A stretch of DNA of 5,145 bases from Patulibacter sp. (GCA_023268575.1 JALRCL010000732.1:1-5145), one strand, 5' to 3'. Numbered from the stretch's first letter, positions 1-5,145 are shown. The notes: generated by a model not told the origin, from the letters alone. Translations and numbers: made by a program.

Positions 1-910
1 CGCGGCTGGGGCCGCGCAGGTCGACGTAGCGGACCGGGGCGCCGGGGCGATCGAGCTCGGCGACCGCGGAGCGCAACGCCCCGTCGAGGGCGTCGAGCAG
101 CGCGTTGACGTACCGGACCTCGCCGGCCTCCAGGCTCCAGCCCAGCCCGAGGGGCCCGGCGCACCCGGGCCGGCCGGCGGTCGGCACGACCTGCGGGTAC
201 CCGACGAGCGCGATCGTCGCGCGCGGGGCCGCCTCGCGGATCGCGGCGACGGCGGGCGCCAGGCGCGCCGTGGCGCGGGCCGCCGTCACCTGGGCCGGGG
301 TCGTCCAGCGGTCGTCCTCGCGGGCGCCGGCGAGCGGGGCGGCCAGCAGCTGGGCGACGCCCGTCGGCAGCAGCGCGGTCAGGCCCTCGGGCAGCAGCTG
401 CGCGAGCGGCCCGACCCGCCGGCCGGGGCCGCAGGGCGGCCCGGAGGCGACGCAGGCCGCGAGGATCGCCGAGAGCGCGTCGTGCGGGCGGCCGCTCCAG
501 CTGTCGTTGCCCCCGGCGGTGAGGCTCACGGCGCGCGTCGCGGGCCCGAGCGCGCCCTCCTGCGTCGCCCAGCGCACCTGGTCCGGGATGCTGATCCCGG
601 GAGCCTTGCCGCGGCGGACCGTCGCGCCGGCGCAGCTGTAGTCCGCCCAGTTGCCGAGGCGCTCCGGACCGAGCCCGAGGGCGGCCGCCAGGCGCGAGGC
701 GTAGTTCACCGCCGACCGCCCGCAGCCCGGCTCCCGGCTCGGCGCCAGCCCGGGACCGGAGGAGTACGAGTCGCCGAGCGCGACGTACCGCTTGCCGGCG
801 GGCGTGCCGGGACCGGTCGCGCCGGCCGGCGCCGCGATCGCCAGGAGCGCGAGCAGCGCGGCGAGCAGCAGGAGCGCGGGGCGGCCGGGGGCGGGGACGA
901 CGCGGGACAT
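1..910 (-). CDS. Secreted SGNH/GDSL-family hydrolase (esterase/lipase), C-terminus cut by window edge
   Basis: The reverse strand reads openly from an ATG at 910-908 to the window edge, giving 303 residues without a stop. Residues 11-31 form a hydrophobic signal peptide with likely cleavage near AGA-T (about 31/32). The mature protein opens with RYVALGDSYSSG (41-52), the block I nucleophile motif, with Ser48 as catalytic serine. CAGAT (93-97) fits block II (oxyanion Gly95), and AGGND (132-136) is block III with Asn135. Five cysteines are visible (63, 93, 153, 160, 250). Cys63/Cys93 and Cys153/Cys160 are spaced like the disulfides of the Streptomyces scabies esterase subfamily, and the partner of Cys250 and the block V Asp/His lie beyond the edge. 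Members hydrolyse ester bonds of lipids or polysaccharide acyl groups outside the cell; the substrate cannot be told. No clear Shine-Dalgarno precedes the ATG. The gene is divergent from its neighbour at 1048 and shows no link to the copper genes. Confidence 0.93.
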   Translation of the reverse strand, partial: MSRVVPAPGRPALLLLAALLALLAIAAPAGATGPGTPAGKRYVALGDSYSSGPGLAPSREPGCGRSAVNYASRLAAALGLGPERLGNWADYSCAGATVRRGKAPGISIPDQVRWATQEGALGPATRAVSLTAGGNDSWSGRPHDALSAILAACVASGPPCGPGRRVGPLAQLLPEGLTALLPTGVAQLLAAPLAGAREDDRWTTPAQVTAARATARLAPAVAAIREAAPRATIALVGYPQVVPTAGRPGCAGPLGLGWSLEAGEVRYVNALLDALDGALRSAVAELDRPGAPVRYVDLRGPSR

Positions 911-950
911 CGGGGAACGGCCGGGGGCGTGGGGAGGCCCGGTCGGGTGC

Positions 951-986
951 AGCCTAGGGTACGCCGGGCAAGCGGTGGCGGTCGAA
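951..986 (-). promoter_or_regulatory. Possible promoter of the SGNH hydrolase gene
   Basis: On the reverse strand TACCCT (961-956) and the overlapping TAGGCT (956-951) both match the actinobacterial TANNNT -10 pattern. TTCGAC (986-981) lies 19 bases upstream of TACCCT and is only a weak -35. The -10 boxes leave a leader of roughly 35 bases before the ATG at 910. Assigned by position and resemblance only. Confidence 0.3.
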
Positions 987-1030
987 ACTGCGAAAAGCGG
1001 ATCCGAGCCCCAAACTTTCGCGGGGTCCTC

Positions 1031-1036
1031 TAGAGT
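1031..1036 (+). promoter_or_regulatory. Possible -10 box (TAGAGT) for the small membrane protein gene
   Basis: TAGAGT fits the TANNNT pattern and sits in the least GC-rich part of the window (about 981-1036). Its end is only 11 bases before the ATG at 1048, so transcription starting 6-9 bases downstream would begin almost at the start codon. No good -35 is visible about 17 bases upstream (1008-1013 is CCCCAA). Confidence 0.35.
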
Positions 1037-1047
1037 GCGCCGCGTCG

Positions 1048-1365
1048 ATGGGCGCCCCTCGCCACATCACCCGGGCTCTCGCCCTCCTCGCGCTCGCGAC
1101 GCTCGTCGTCGCGGTGGCCGCGGCGTCGCCCTCGGTGGCGCTCGTCCTCGCGCCGGCGCTGCTGCTCTTCGGCGCGCTCGTCGTCGGGGTCTTCCCCGGT
1201 GAGGAGGCGCTCGCCCGCGCCCGCTCGCGGCGGCAGCGCCGCCGGGTGCGCGCGCCGCGGCGGATCGCGCGCCCGGTCCTCGCGCGCCTCGTCCGGCCGG
1301 CCGGCCGGACGTTCGCGTTCGCGCTCGCGATGCGCCCGCCACCCGTGGCGCTCGCGCACCGCTGA
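1048..1365 (+). CDS. Small two-helix membrane protein with Arg-rich tail, unknown function
   Basis: The gene encodes 105 residues that I do not recognise as a named family. Residues 1-9 are short and basic. Two hydrophobic segments follow at about 10-27 and 29-48, separated by the likely turn SPS (27-29), making a helical hairpin. The second helix ends in FPGEE (49-53). The remaining half (54-105) is strongly basic with many Arg residues, a hydrophobic patch at 89-95 (FAFALAM) and RPPP (96-99). By the positive-inside rule both ends should be cytoplasmic. The ATG start is chosen because the membrane segment follows directly; no Shine-Dalgarno precedes it, and a possible -10 box ends 11 bases upstream, so leaderless translation is plausible. 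The amino-acid pattern (clean hydrophobic blocks, then a basic tail) argues for a real gene rather than a chance frame. It is separated from the copper operon by about 520 bases and a functional link is not shown. Confidence 0.7.
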   Translation: MGAPRHITRALALLALATLVVAVAAASPSVALVLAPALLLFGALVVGVFPGEEALARARSRRQRRRVRAPRRIARPVLARLVRPAGRTFAFALAMRPPPVALAHR

Positions 1366-1401
1366 ACGCTCCGGCCCGCCGTCGCGGCCCGGCGTCGTCG
1401 A

Positions 1402-1421
1402 CCGTCGCCCCCGTGCGACGG
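1402..1421 (+). terminator. Stem-loop 37 bases after the 1048-1365 gene, possible terminator
   Basis: CCGTCGC (1402-1408) pairs perfectly with GCGACGG (1415-1421) around a 6-base loop. It starts 37 bases after the TGA at 1363-1365. There is no T-run after it, so it would be an atypical intrinsic terminator; hairpins without T-tracts are common in high-GC actinobacteria but also arise easily by chance. Confidence 0.3.
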
Positions 1422-1662
1422 CCGTCTCGCGCCGGCCCGTGGTGAGGGTCGCTCCCGACGGGCCTCGCGGCCCCCGACGAGCCGACCCACGCAGGCCGCA
1501 CCGGTCGTCCTCGTGACGCCGGTGGGCGGTGCGCCCGTCCCGGGCCGCTCCCGGGTCCCGTGGTCGTCGGTCCGTCGCGCTTCCGCGCGCCGGGCCGGGG
1601 TCGCCGCGCCGCGCTGCCGCGCGCGCTCGGCCGCCGAGACCGGGTGACCCGTGACGCGCCAC

Positions 1663-1686
1663 GCGCCGGCCGCGTGCGGCCGGCGC
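1663..1686. repeat. Perfect 10-bp inverted repeat with 4-base loop
   Basis: GCGCCGGCCG (1663-1672) and CGGCCGGCGC (1677-1686) are exact reverse complements around the loop CGTG. The pairing is all G/C and would make a very stable RNA or DNA hairpin. It is about 200 bases before the operon's first gene. Terminator, leader structure or protein site are all possible. Confidence 0.5.
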
Positions 1687-1750
1687 TGCTCGGCACGCCG
1701 ACCGTTCCCGCGCTCCCGGAGGAGCGCCGCGCGCCGCGCGGCACCGACCG

Positions 1751-1780
1751 CGGCCGGGGGAGGCCTCTCCCCGCCGGCCG
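1751..1780. repeat. GC-rich imperfect hairpin in the operon leader
   Basis: CGGCCGG (1751-1757) pairs with CCGGCCG (1774-1780). The stem continues with GGG (1758-1760) against CCC (1770-1772) after a single bulged G at 1773, leaving a loop at about 1761-1769. It lies about 110 bases before the GTG start at 1889, where a leader structure could act, but no T-run or antiterminator partner is evident. Confidence 0.35.
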
Positions 1781-1790
1781 ACGGACCGGT

Positions 1791-1805
1791 CGTCGCCGTG
1801 CGACG
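1791..1805. repeat. Second copy of the CGTCGC...GCGACG palindrome
   Basis: CGTCGC (1791-1796) and GCGACG (1800-1805) are perfect 6-bp arms around CGT. The same arms occur at 1403-1420, where the centre is three C residues longer (CGTCGC, then CCCCGT, then GCGACG). The two copies bracket most of the non-coding region. Confidence 0.35.
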
Positions 1806-1877
1806 CGGGCGCTCCTCCGTCGAGGCAGGACGCGGTCACCGGCCCGGGAGGACGACGACCGCCACACCGACGACCCG

Positions 1878-1883
1878 AGGAGG
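1878..1883 (+). promoter_or_regulatory. Shine-Dalgarno that fixes the GTG start at 1889
   Basis: AGGAGG is a full-consensus ribosome binding site 5 bases before GTG at 1889. It decides the start, which is not ATG and leaves an unusually long 20-residue stretch before the hydrophobic signal segment. It is one of the two clear Shine-Dalgarno sequences in the operon. Confidence 0.85.
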
Positions 1884-1888
1884 GCCCC

Positions 1889-3136
1889 GTGCCCCCAACC
1901 ACCACCGGTCCCCCCGGACCGGACGTCCACCCGCCGGACGGCGCCCGCACGCGCTCGCTCCCGGCGGCCACCACGATCCTCGCGACCGGCGTGCTCGCCG
2001 CGCTCGCGTTCGCCGTGCCGGCGCAGGCGGCGCCGCCCACCCCGTGCGGCGGCACCCCGCAGATCACCGACGCCCGCGGCGACGGCCACCACGCGAACAC
2101 CGACGTCACGGCCGCTTGGCTGTCGGAGGACGCCGGCCGGCTGCAGGCCGTCATCCAGGTCGCGCAGGGCGTCTGGGCGCCGGCCCACGACGACTCCGAC
2201 GCGGCCGGCTTCGCGCTGCTGTTCCGGATCGGCGGCGCGGACCCCATCCGCTACGTCCGGGCCGAGGCCCTGCGGGACGGCACGCTGCGCTACGACCACG
2301 GCACGTGGACGAGCAGCGGCGGGTTCGCCTCCCGGGGCGCGACGACCGGGTCCGCGACGAGCGGCCCCGACGGTGCCGTGACGATCGACGTCCCCGCCGC
2401 CACCGGGGCGGTCGCGGGCGCACGCGTCACCGGGCCGTTCGCGTTGACCTACGACGGGATCACCGGTGCCGACGCGCACTGGGTCGATCGCGCCCCCGGC
2501 GGCACGAGCCCGGACACCACCGAGACCGGGGCCGACGTCCTCGTCGGCTCCTGCACGCCCGGCGCGCCCGTCCCCGGAGGGGATCCCGGCACGCCGGGAG
2601 GGACGGCCGGGCCGCCGGCGACCGCGGCGGTGGCCTTGACCGCGCCCTCCCGGATCACCGGGGAGCGCACGGTGAAGCTCACCGGCAAGGCGACGCCCGG
2701 CCGTGCCGGGGTGCCCGTCGCGGTGACGGTCACGCCGACGCGTGGCCGCGCGCGCACGGCCACCACGACGACGCGCGCCACCGGCGCGTGGGCGCTGCGC
2801 GTCCCGCTCGCGGAGACGAGCACCGTGCGCGCCGTCGTCGAGGGCGTCGGGTCGCAGACCCGGACGATCACCGTGCACGCCCGCGTCCGGATCACCGCGG
2901 TGACCCGCCGCGGCAGCCGCCGCGTCGTCGTGCGCGGCACCGTCTCGCCGCGGCTGCCCGGCCGCGTGCTCCTGCTCCCGGCCGACGACGTGCGTCCGGT
3001 CGCCACCACCCGCCCTGCGAAGGGCCGCTTCACCCTCCGCCTGCGCCGTCCCCCGCGGGGCCGCTACCAGGCCGTCTTCCTCCCGACCGGCGAGCGCGCC
3101 GAGCGGGCCACCTCGAACACCCGAACGATCCGATGA
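1889..3136 (+). CDS. Secreted beta-sandwich protein, unknown function, first gene of the copper-linked operon
   Basis: The product has 415 residues; I do not recognise a named family. A long Pro-rich N-region (1-20) precedes a hydrophobic segment (about 24-45) and a cleavage site near AQA (45-47), so it is exported. Residues 53-222 form a first domain bounded by the protein's only two cysteines, Cys53 and Cys222, which may form a disulfide. It begins ITDARGDGHHANTD (59-72), a pattern of acidic and His residues followed by beta-strands that recalls DOMON/CBM9-like sandwiches, though I cannot assign it. A Pro/Gly linker (224-245) leads to a bacterial Ig-like segment (about 246-330) and a further Arg-rich beta segment (331-415) that looks like a second Ig or carboxypeptidase-regulatory-like sandwich. 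There is no C-terminal membrane anchor or sortase signal. It overlaps the next gene by 4 bases (ATGA), so the two are probably translationally coupled. A role with copper is inferred from the neighbours only; the HH pair is a possible metal site. Confidence 0.85.
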   Translation: MPPTTTGPPGPDVHPPDGARTRSLPAATTILATGVLAALAFAVPAQAAPPTPCGGTPQITDARGDGHHANTDVTAAWLSEDAGRLQAVIQVAQGVWAPAHDDSDAAGFALLFRIGGADPIRYVRAEALRDGTLRYDHGTWTSSGGFASRGATTGSATSGPDGAVTIDVPAATGAVAGARVTGPFALTYDGITGADAHWVDRAPGGTSPDTTETGADVLVGSCTPGAPVPGGDPGTPGGTAGPPATAAVALTAPSRITGERTVKLTGKATPGRAGVPVAVTVTPTRGRARTATTTTRATGAWALRVPLAETSTVRAVVEGVGSQTRTITVHARVRITAVTRRGSRRVVVRGTVSPRLPGRVLLLPADDVRPVATTRPAKGRFTLRLRRPPRGRYQAVFLPTGERAERATSNTRTIR

Positions 3137-4224
3137 CCGCCATGACGCACCGCCGCACCCTGCTCGCCACCACCGGCCTCCTCGGCCTCGGCGCCCTCGC
3201 CCTTCCGGCGGCGGCCTCCGCCCACCCCTCGGTCTACGAGACGAGCGCCCGCGTGGCCGTCACGCCGGCGACGACCCCGCCGACGTTCACCGACCAGCTC
3301 CGCTACGTCGTGGCCAACCACGGCTACACGTACGTCCTGCGCGAGAGCAACGGCAAGACGACCGGGGGCGTCATCAACTACGCGAAGGCCCCGAGCGCGC
3401 TGCGCAGCACGCCCGGCTACGACGTCCTGACCTACAGCACGCCGAGCGCGGTCACCGGCGTCCAGGCGCACGCGACCTGCGACGTCCCCGCGCTGACCGA
3501 CCCGGCGGCGATCCGGGCCTGGCAGGGGACCGATCCCTTCTACGCCTACGTGCCGTTCCAGCGGAGCAGCGCGGGCCTCGAGGACCACCCCGCCGACTGG
3601 CTGGCGGTCGTGCAGGCCCGCACCGGCGTCGACCTGACGCAGGTCGCCGACACGGACGCGGCCCGCGAGGCGGCGTGCGAGGCGCTGCCGGGCGCCACGG
3701 CGAGCTCCTACGTCCCGGCCGACGCCACCCAGACGACGAACGCGGCCTTCAACTCGGGTCTCGTCGCCGACACGATCGCCGCGACGGAGGGGCCGCTGAA
3801 GGCGCAGATCGCGACGTTCGAGCAGCGGGTCGCCGAGCTCGACGCGGCGCGCCGCGCCGCCGAGGCCCGCGCGGCCGCCGCCGAGGCGCAGGCCCCGGCC
3901 GCCAAGCCGATCGCGGCGACGCTCGCCGCCTCGTCGATCACGCCGACGCGGATCGCGTCGCGCGGCCTGCCGGTGGCCGTCACCGGTCCGGCCGGCCAGC
4001 ACGTCCGCGTTCGCGCGACCGTCACGCAGGCCGTCGCGCGGAAGCTGCGGCTCCCGTCCACGATCCTCGGCTCGAAGGCCGCCGTCCTCGGCCGTTCCGG
4101 CAGCGCCACGGTGACCGTGACGCCCGCGAAGGCCGCCGGCACGCGCCTCCGCCGGGCGACGACGAAGGTCGCCGTCCGCCTCGACGTCGTCACCGGCTCC
4201 GTCACCGCGACGGTCGCCCGCTGA
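3133..4224 (+). CDS. Unrecognised secreted protein with predicted N-terminal His; candidate copper-binding protein
   Basis: The product has 363 residues and matches no family I can name. The signal peptide has RR (7-8), a hydrophobic core (10-27) and the cleavage motif ASA (28-30), leaving His31 as the first mature residue, as in the CopC and YcnI products downstream. Residues 31-200 look globular and hold the only two cysteines (Cys116, Cys182; possible disulfide), further His at 63, 113 and 152, and an aromatic-rich stretch (PFYAYVPF, 135-142). Residues about 212-256 are Ala/Glu/Arg-rich and probably a helical coiled coil. Residues 258-363 are a basic beta-rich domain resembling C-terminal sandwiches common in Thermoleophilia secreted proteins. 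The start is the ATG overlapping the previous stop; an in-frame ATG at 3142 is the alternative and would shorten the signal peptide by three residues. No Shine-Dalgarno is seen, which fits translational coupling. Export is well supported; copper binding is inference from the N-terminal His and context. Confidence 0.88.
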   Translation: MTAMTHRRTLLATTGLLGLGALALPAAASAHPSVYETSARVAVTPATTPPTFTDQLRYVVANHGYTYVLRESNGKTTGGVINYAKAPSALRSTPGYDVLTYSTPSAVTGVQAHATCDVPALTDPAAIRAWQGTDPFYAYVPFQRSSAGLEDHPADWLAVVQARTGVDLTQVADTDAAREAACEALPGATASSYVPADATQTTNAAFNSGLVADTIAATEGPLKAQIATFEQRVAELDAARRAAEARAAAAEAQAPAAKPIAATLAASSITPTRIASRGLPVAVTGPAGQHVRVRATVTQAVARKLRLPSTILGSKAAVLGRSGSATVTVTPAKAAGTRLRRATTKVAVRLDVVTGSVTATVAR

Positions 4225-4235
4225 TCCCCCACCGC

Positions 4236-4240
4236 AGGAG
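4236..4240 (+). promoter_or_regulatory. Shine-Dalgarno of the copC-like gene
   Basis: AGGAG lies 7 bases before the ATG at 4248, inside the 23-base gap after the preceding stop. It gives this gene its own ribosome entry, unlike the two coupled genes either side. Confidence 0.8.
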
Positions 4241-4247
4241 CATCCCC

Positions 4248-4619
4248 ATGCGCATCACCACCCGCTGGTCCGCCGTCGCGCTGGCCACGATCGCGTCGCT
4301 CGCCCTGGCGACCGCCGCCCAGGCCCACACGGAGGTCGCCGCGACGAGCCCCCGGAGCGGGAAGACCGCCTCGACGTCGACGCGCAGCGTCACCGTGACG
4401 TTCACCGGGCAGATCCGACGCGGCACGCTCTCGGTCACCCGCGCCGGCCGCACGGTCTCGCGCGGGTCGGGCGGGGTCGATCCCCGCTCGGTGAAGCGCC
4501 TGCGCGTCGCGCTGCGCTCCGGCCTGCAGGCCGGGCGCTACGTCGCGCGCTGGTCGATCGTCGCCGCCGACGGGCACCGCCAGAGCGGCACGTTCAGCTT
4601 CCGGCTGCGGCGGCGATGA
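4248..4619 (+). CDS. copC: CopC-type periplasmic/exported Cu(II)-binding protein
   Basis: The product has 123 residues. A signal peptide (1-26) ends AQA before His27, so the mature protein is 97 residues, close to the usual CopC domain of about 100. The mature chain starts HTEVAATSPRSG, then VTVTFTGQI (about 48-56), and closes with GRYVARWSIVAADGH (96-110), the CopC signature. In CopC the Cu(II) site is built from the mature N-terminal His and a D-x-H pair; here these are His27, Asp108 and His110 (mature 1, 82 and 84), almost the same spacing as in the characterised Methylosinus protein. These are the only two histidines in the mature chain, and it has no Met and no Cys, so the Met-rich Cu(I) site of Pseudomonas CopC is absent. 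No C-terminal membrane helix or CopD fusion follows; the protein should be soluble outside the membrane. It overlaps the ycnI-like gene by 4 bases (ATGA). Likely role: binding or delivering extracytoplasmic copper. Confidence 0.93.
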   Translation: MRITTRWSAVALATIASLALATAAQAHTEVAATSPRSGKTASTSTRSVTVTFTGQIRRGTLSVTRAGRTVSRGSGGVDPRSVKRLRVALRSGLQAGRYVARWSIVAADGHRQSGTFSFRLRRR

Positions 4620-5145
4620 ACGCACCGGCCCTCCGCCGGCTGCTGATCGGGACGGCGAGCCTCGCGCTCGCCGTCCCGGCGGTCGCCGACGCCCACATCC
4701 AGGTCCGGCCGGCGACGGCCGCGCCGAACGACCCCGTCGAGTTCACCGTCCTCGTGCCGAGCGAGCGCGACGCGCACACGACGACGGTCGACCTGAAGCT
4801 GCCGCCGGGGCTGCTGCCGTTCTCCTACGGCGACGCGCCGGGCTGGAAGCGGCGCCTCGTCACCGCGCGCAACGGCGCCGTCGAGCGGATCGTCTGGACC
4901 GGGAGGCTCGCGAAGGACGGGTACGCGACCTTCCGCTTCCTCGCGAGCACCCCGGAGCGACCGGCCACGCTGACGTGGAAGGCCCTGCAGCGCTACGACG
5001 ACGGCACCGTCGCCCGCTGGATCGGCTCGCCCGACAGCGAGAGCCCCGCTCCGGTCACGCGCGTCCTCGCGGGCGCCGCGCGCCAGAACGCGGGCGGCGA
5101 GGGCGAGGACGCCGGCGTCGCGACGCCCGCTCCCGCACCGGCGCC
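4616..5145 (+). CDS. ycnI: YcnI/DUF1775-family exported copper-binding protein, C-terminus cut by window edge
   Basis: The frame gives 176 residues to the edge. The signal peptide (about 6-26) ends ADA before His27, the start of HIQVRPATAAPND, typical of YcnI. Further family features are EFTVLVPSE (42-50), the TTTVDLKLPPG strand (55-65), PGWKRRL (75-81), TLTWKALQRYDDG (118-130) and ARWIGSPDSESPAP (133-146). In B. subtilis YcnI a Cu(II) ion is bound by the mature N-terminal His and a Glu, with a Trp nearby (mono-histidine brace); here His27 and probably Trp135 correspond. Glu42 is the nearest candidate for the Glu but may be one residue off, which needs an alignment. From about residue 157 the chain becomes Gly/Glu then Ala/Pro-rich, the usual linker before a C-terminal membrane helix, which would lie beyond 5145. 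The ATG overlaps the copC stop, and no separate Shine-Dalgarno is needed. Likely a membrane-tethered copper chaperone acting with CopC. Confidence 0.95.
   Translation, partial: MNAPALRRLLIGTASLALAVPAVADAHIQVRPATAAPNDPVEFTVLVPSERDAHTTTVDLKLPPGLLPFSYGDAPGWKRRLVTARNGAVERIVWTGRLAKDGYATFRFLASTPERPATLTWKALQRYDDGTVARWIGSPDSESPAPVTRVLAGAARQNAGGEGEDAGVATPAPAPA

Larger units (their letters stand above)
1366..1888 (+). other. Long non-coding intergenic region upstream of the four-gene operon
   Basis: About 520 very GC-rich bases. Open frames cross it on both strands, but their translations are low-complexity Arg/Pro/Ala/Gly strings without signal peptides, domains or plausible ribosome binding sites, as expected by chance at this base composition. 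It holds several strong inverted repeats (1402-1421, 1663-1686, 1751-1780, 1791-1805) and, at its right end, the ribosome binding site for the 1889 gene. The operon promoter should lie here, but I see no convincing -35/-10 pair. No tRNA or known riboswitch was recognised. Confidence 0.6.

Noticed and set aside
105..641. Plus-strand open frame opposite the SGNH hydrolase gene
   Set aside because: The reverse strand has clear GDSY and GGND motifs and a signal peptide in the same stretch; the plus-strand translation has no recognisable content.
1366..1888. Copper-responsive operator (CsoR- or CueR-type) before the operon
   Set aside because: I looked for CsoR-like T-A-C-C-C/G-G-G-T-A palindromes and CueR-style spacing and found none. 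CGGGTGACCCG (1641-1651) is palindromic but does not match a known copper operator.
1560..2381. Plus-strand open frame starting in the gene-free region
   Set aside because: Its translation is Arg/Pro/Thr-rich without structure, it overlaps the 1889 gene in another frame, and there is no ribosome binding site at its start.
1067..2878. A 603-codon open frame on the minus strand, and a second minus-strand frame at 1030-2247
   Set aside because: They run antisense to the 1048 and 1889 genes. The translations are Arg/Gly/Ala/Pro strings without any domain, signal or ribosome binding site, as expected from stop-codon scarcity at this GC content.
1651..3132. Upstream in-frame extension of the 3133 gene by 494 codons
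   Set aside because: The extension is low-complexity Arg/His/Pro sequence overlapping the real 1889 gene. A proper signal peptide begins only at the ATG at 3133, which overlaps the previous stop.
3139..3156. Twin-arginine (Tat) export signal in the 3133 gene product because of RR at residues 7-8
   Set aside because: The residues around RR (HRRTLL) only partly fit the S/T-R-R-x-F-L-K pattern and lack the Phe; a Sec signal is equally likely, so Tat export is left open and not called.
3708..4625. Minus-strand frame with stretches resembling beta-strand sequence
   Set aside because: It is the mirror of the 3133 and copC genes, whose signal peptides, ligand residues and gene spacing prove the plus strand is coding.
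1..5145. CRISPR array, tRNA/rRNA genes, insertion sequence ends or attachment sites
   Set aside because: No regularly spaced direct repeats, no cloverleaf-like segment, no transposase or integrase motifs, and no terminal inverted repeats with target duplications were seen.

Overview
The window is very GC-rich double-stranded bacterial DNA with strong G/C preference at third codon positions, GTG as well as ATG starts, ATGA stop/start overlaps and many Arg/Ala/Pro-rich secreted proteins. This fits a high-GC actinobacterium. The style of the secreted proteins (short beta-sandwich C-terminal domains of the kind common in Solirubrobacterales) makes the class Thermoleophilia my best guess, but that is inference from protein flavour, not from a marker gene.

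Layout. (1) Positions 1-910, minus strand: a secreted SGNH/GDSL-type esterase or lipase whose C-terminus runs off the left edge. (2) 911-1047: a short divergent intergenic region, the least GC-rich stretch of the window, with a possible -10 box for each direction. (3) 1048-1365, plus strand: a small two-helix membrane protein with an Arg-rich tail, possibly translated from a leaderless or nearly leaderless mRNA. (4) 1366-1888: about 520 bases without a credible gene, containing several GC-rich inverted repeats. (5) 1889 to the right edge, plus strand: a tightly packed run of four genes for exported proteins. They are a secreted beta-sandwich protein (1889-3136), an unrecognised secreted protein (3133-4224), a CopC-type copper-binding protein (4248-4619) and a YcnI/DUF1775 protein (4616 to beyond 5145). 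Two junctions are 4-base ATGA overlaps and the third is a 23-base gap with a good Shine-Dalgarno, so the four genes are very likely one operon.

The CopC and YcnI pair points to copper handling outside the cytoplasmic membrane. The most interesting pattern is that three consecutive gene products (3133, 4248, 4616) have signal peptides ending AxA directly before a histidine. All three mature proteins are therefore predicted to begin with His, the arrangement that supplies the N-terminal copper ligand in CopC and YcnI. This makes the unrecognised 3133-4224 protein a candidate new extracytoplasmic copper-binding protein. The first gene of the operon may be a further exported partner. No copper transporter, sensor or obvious copper operator is visible inside the window.
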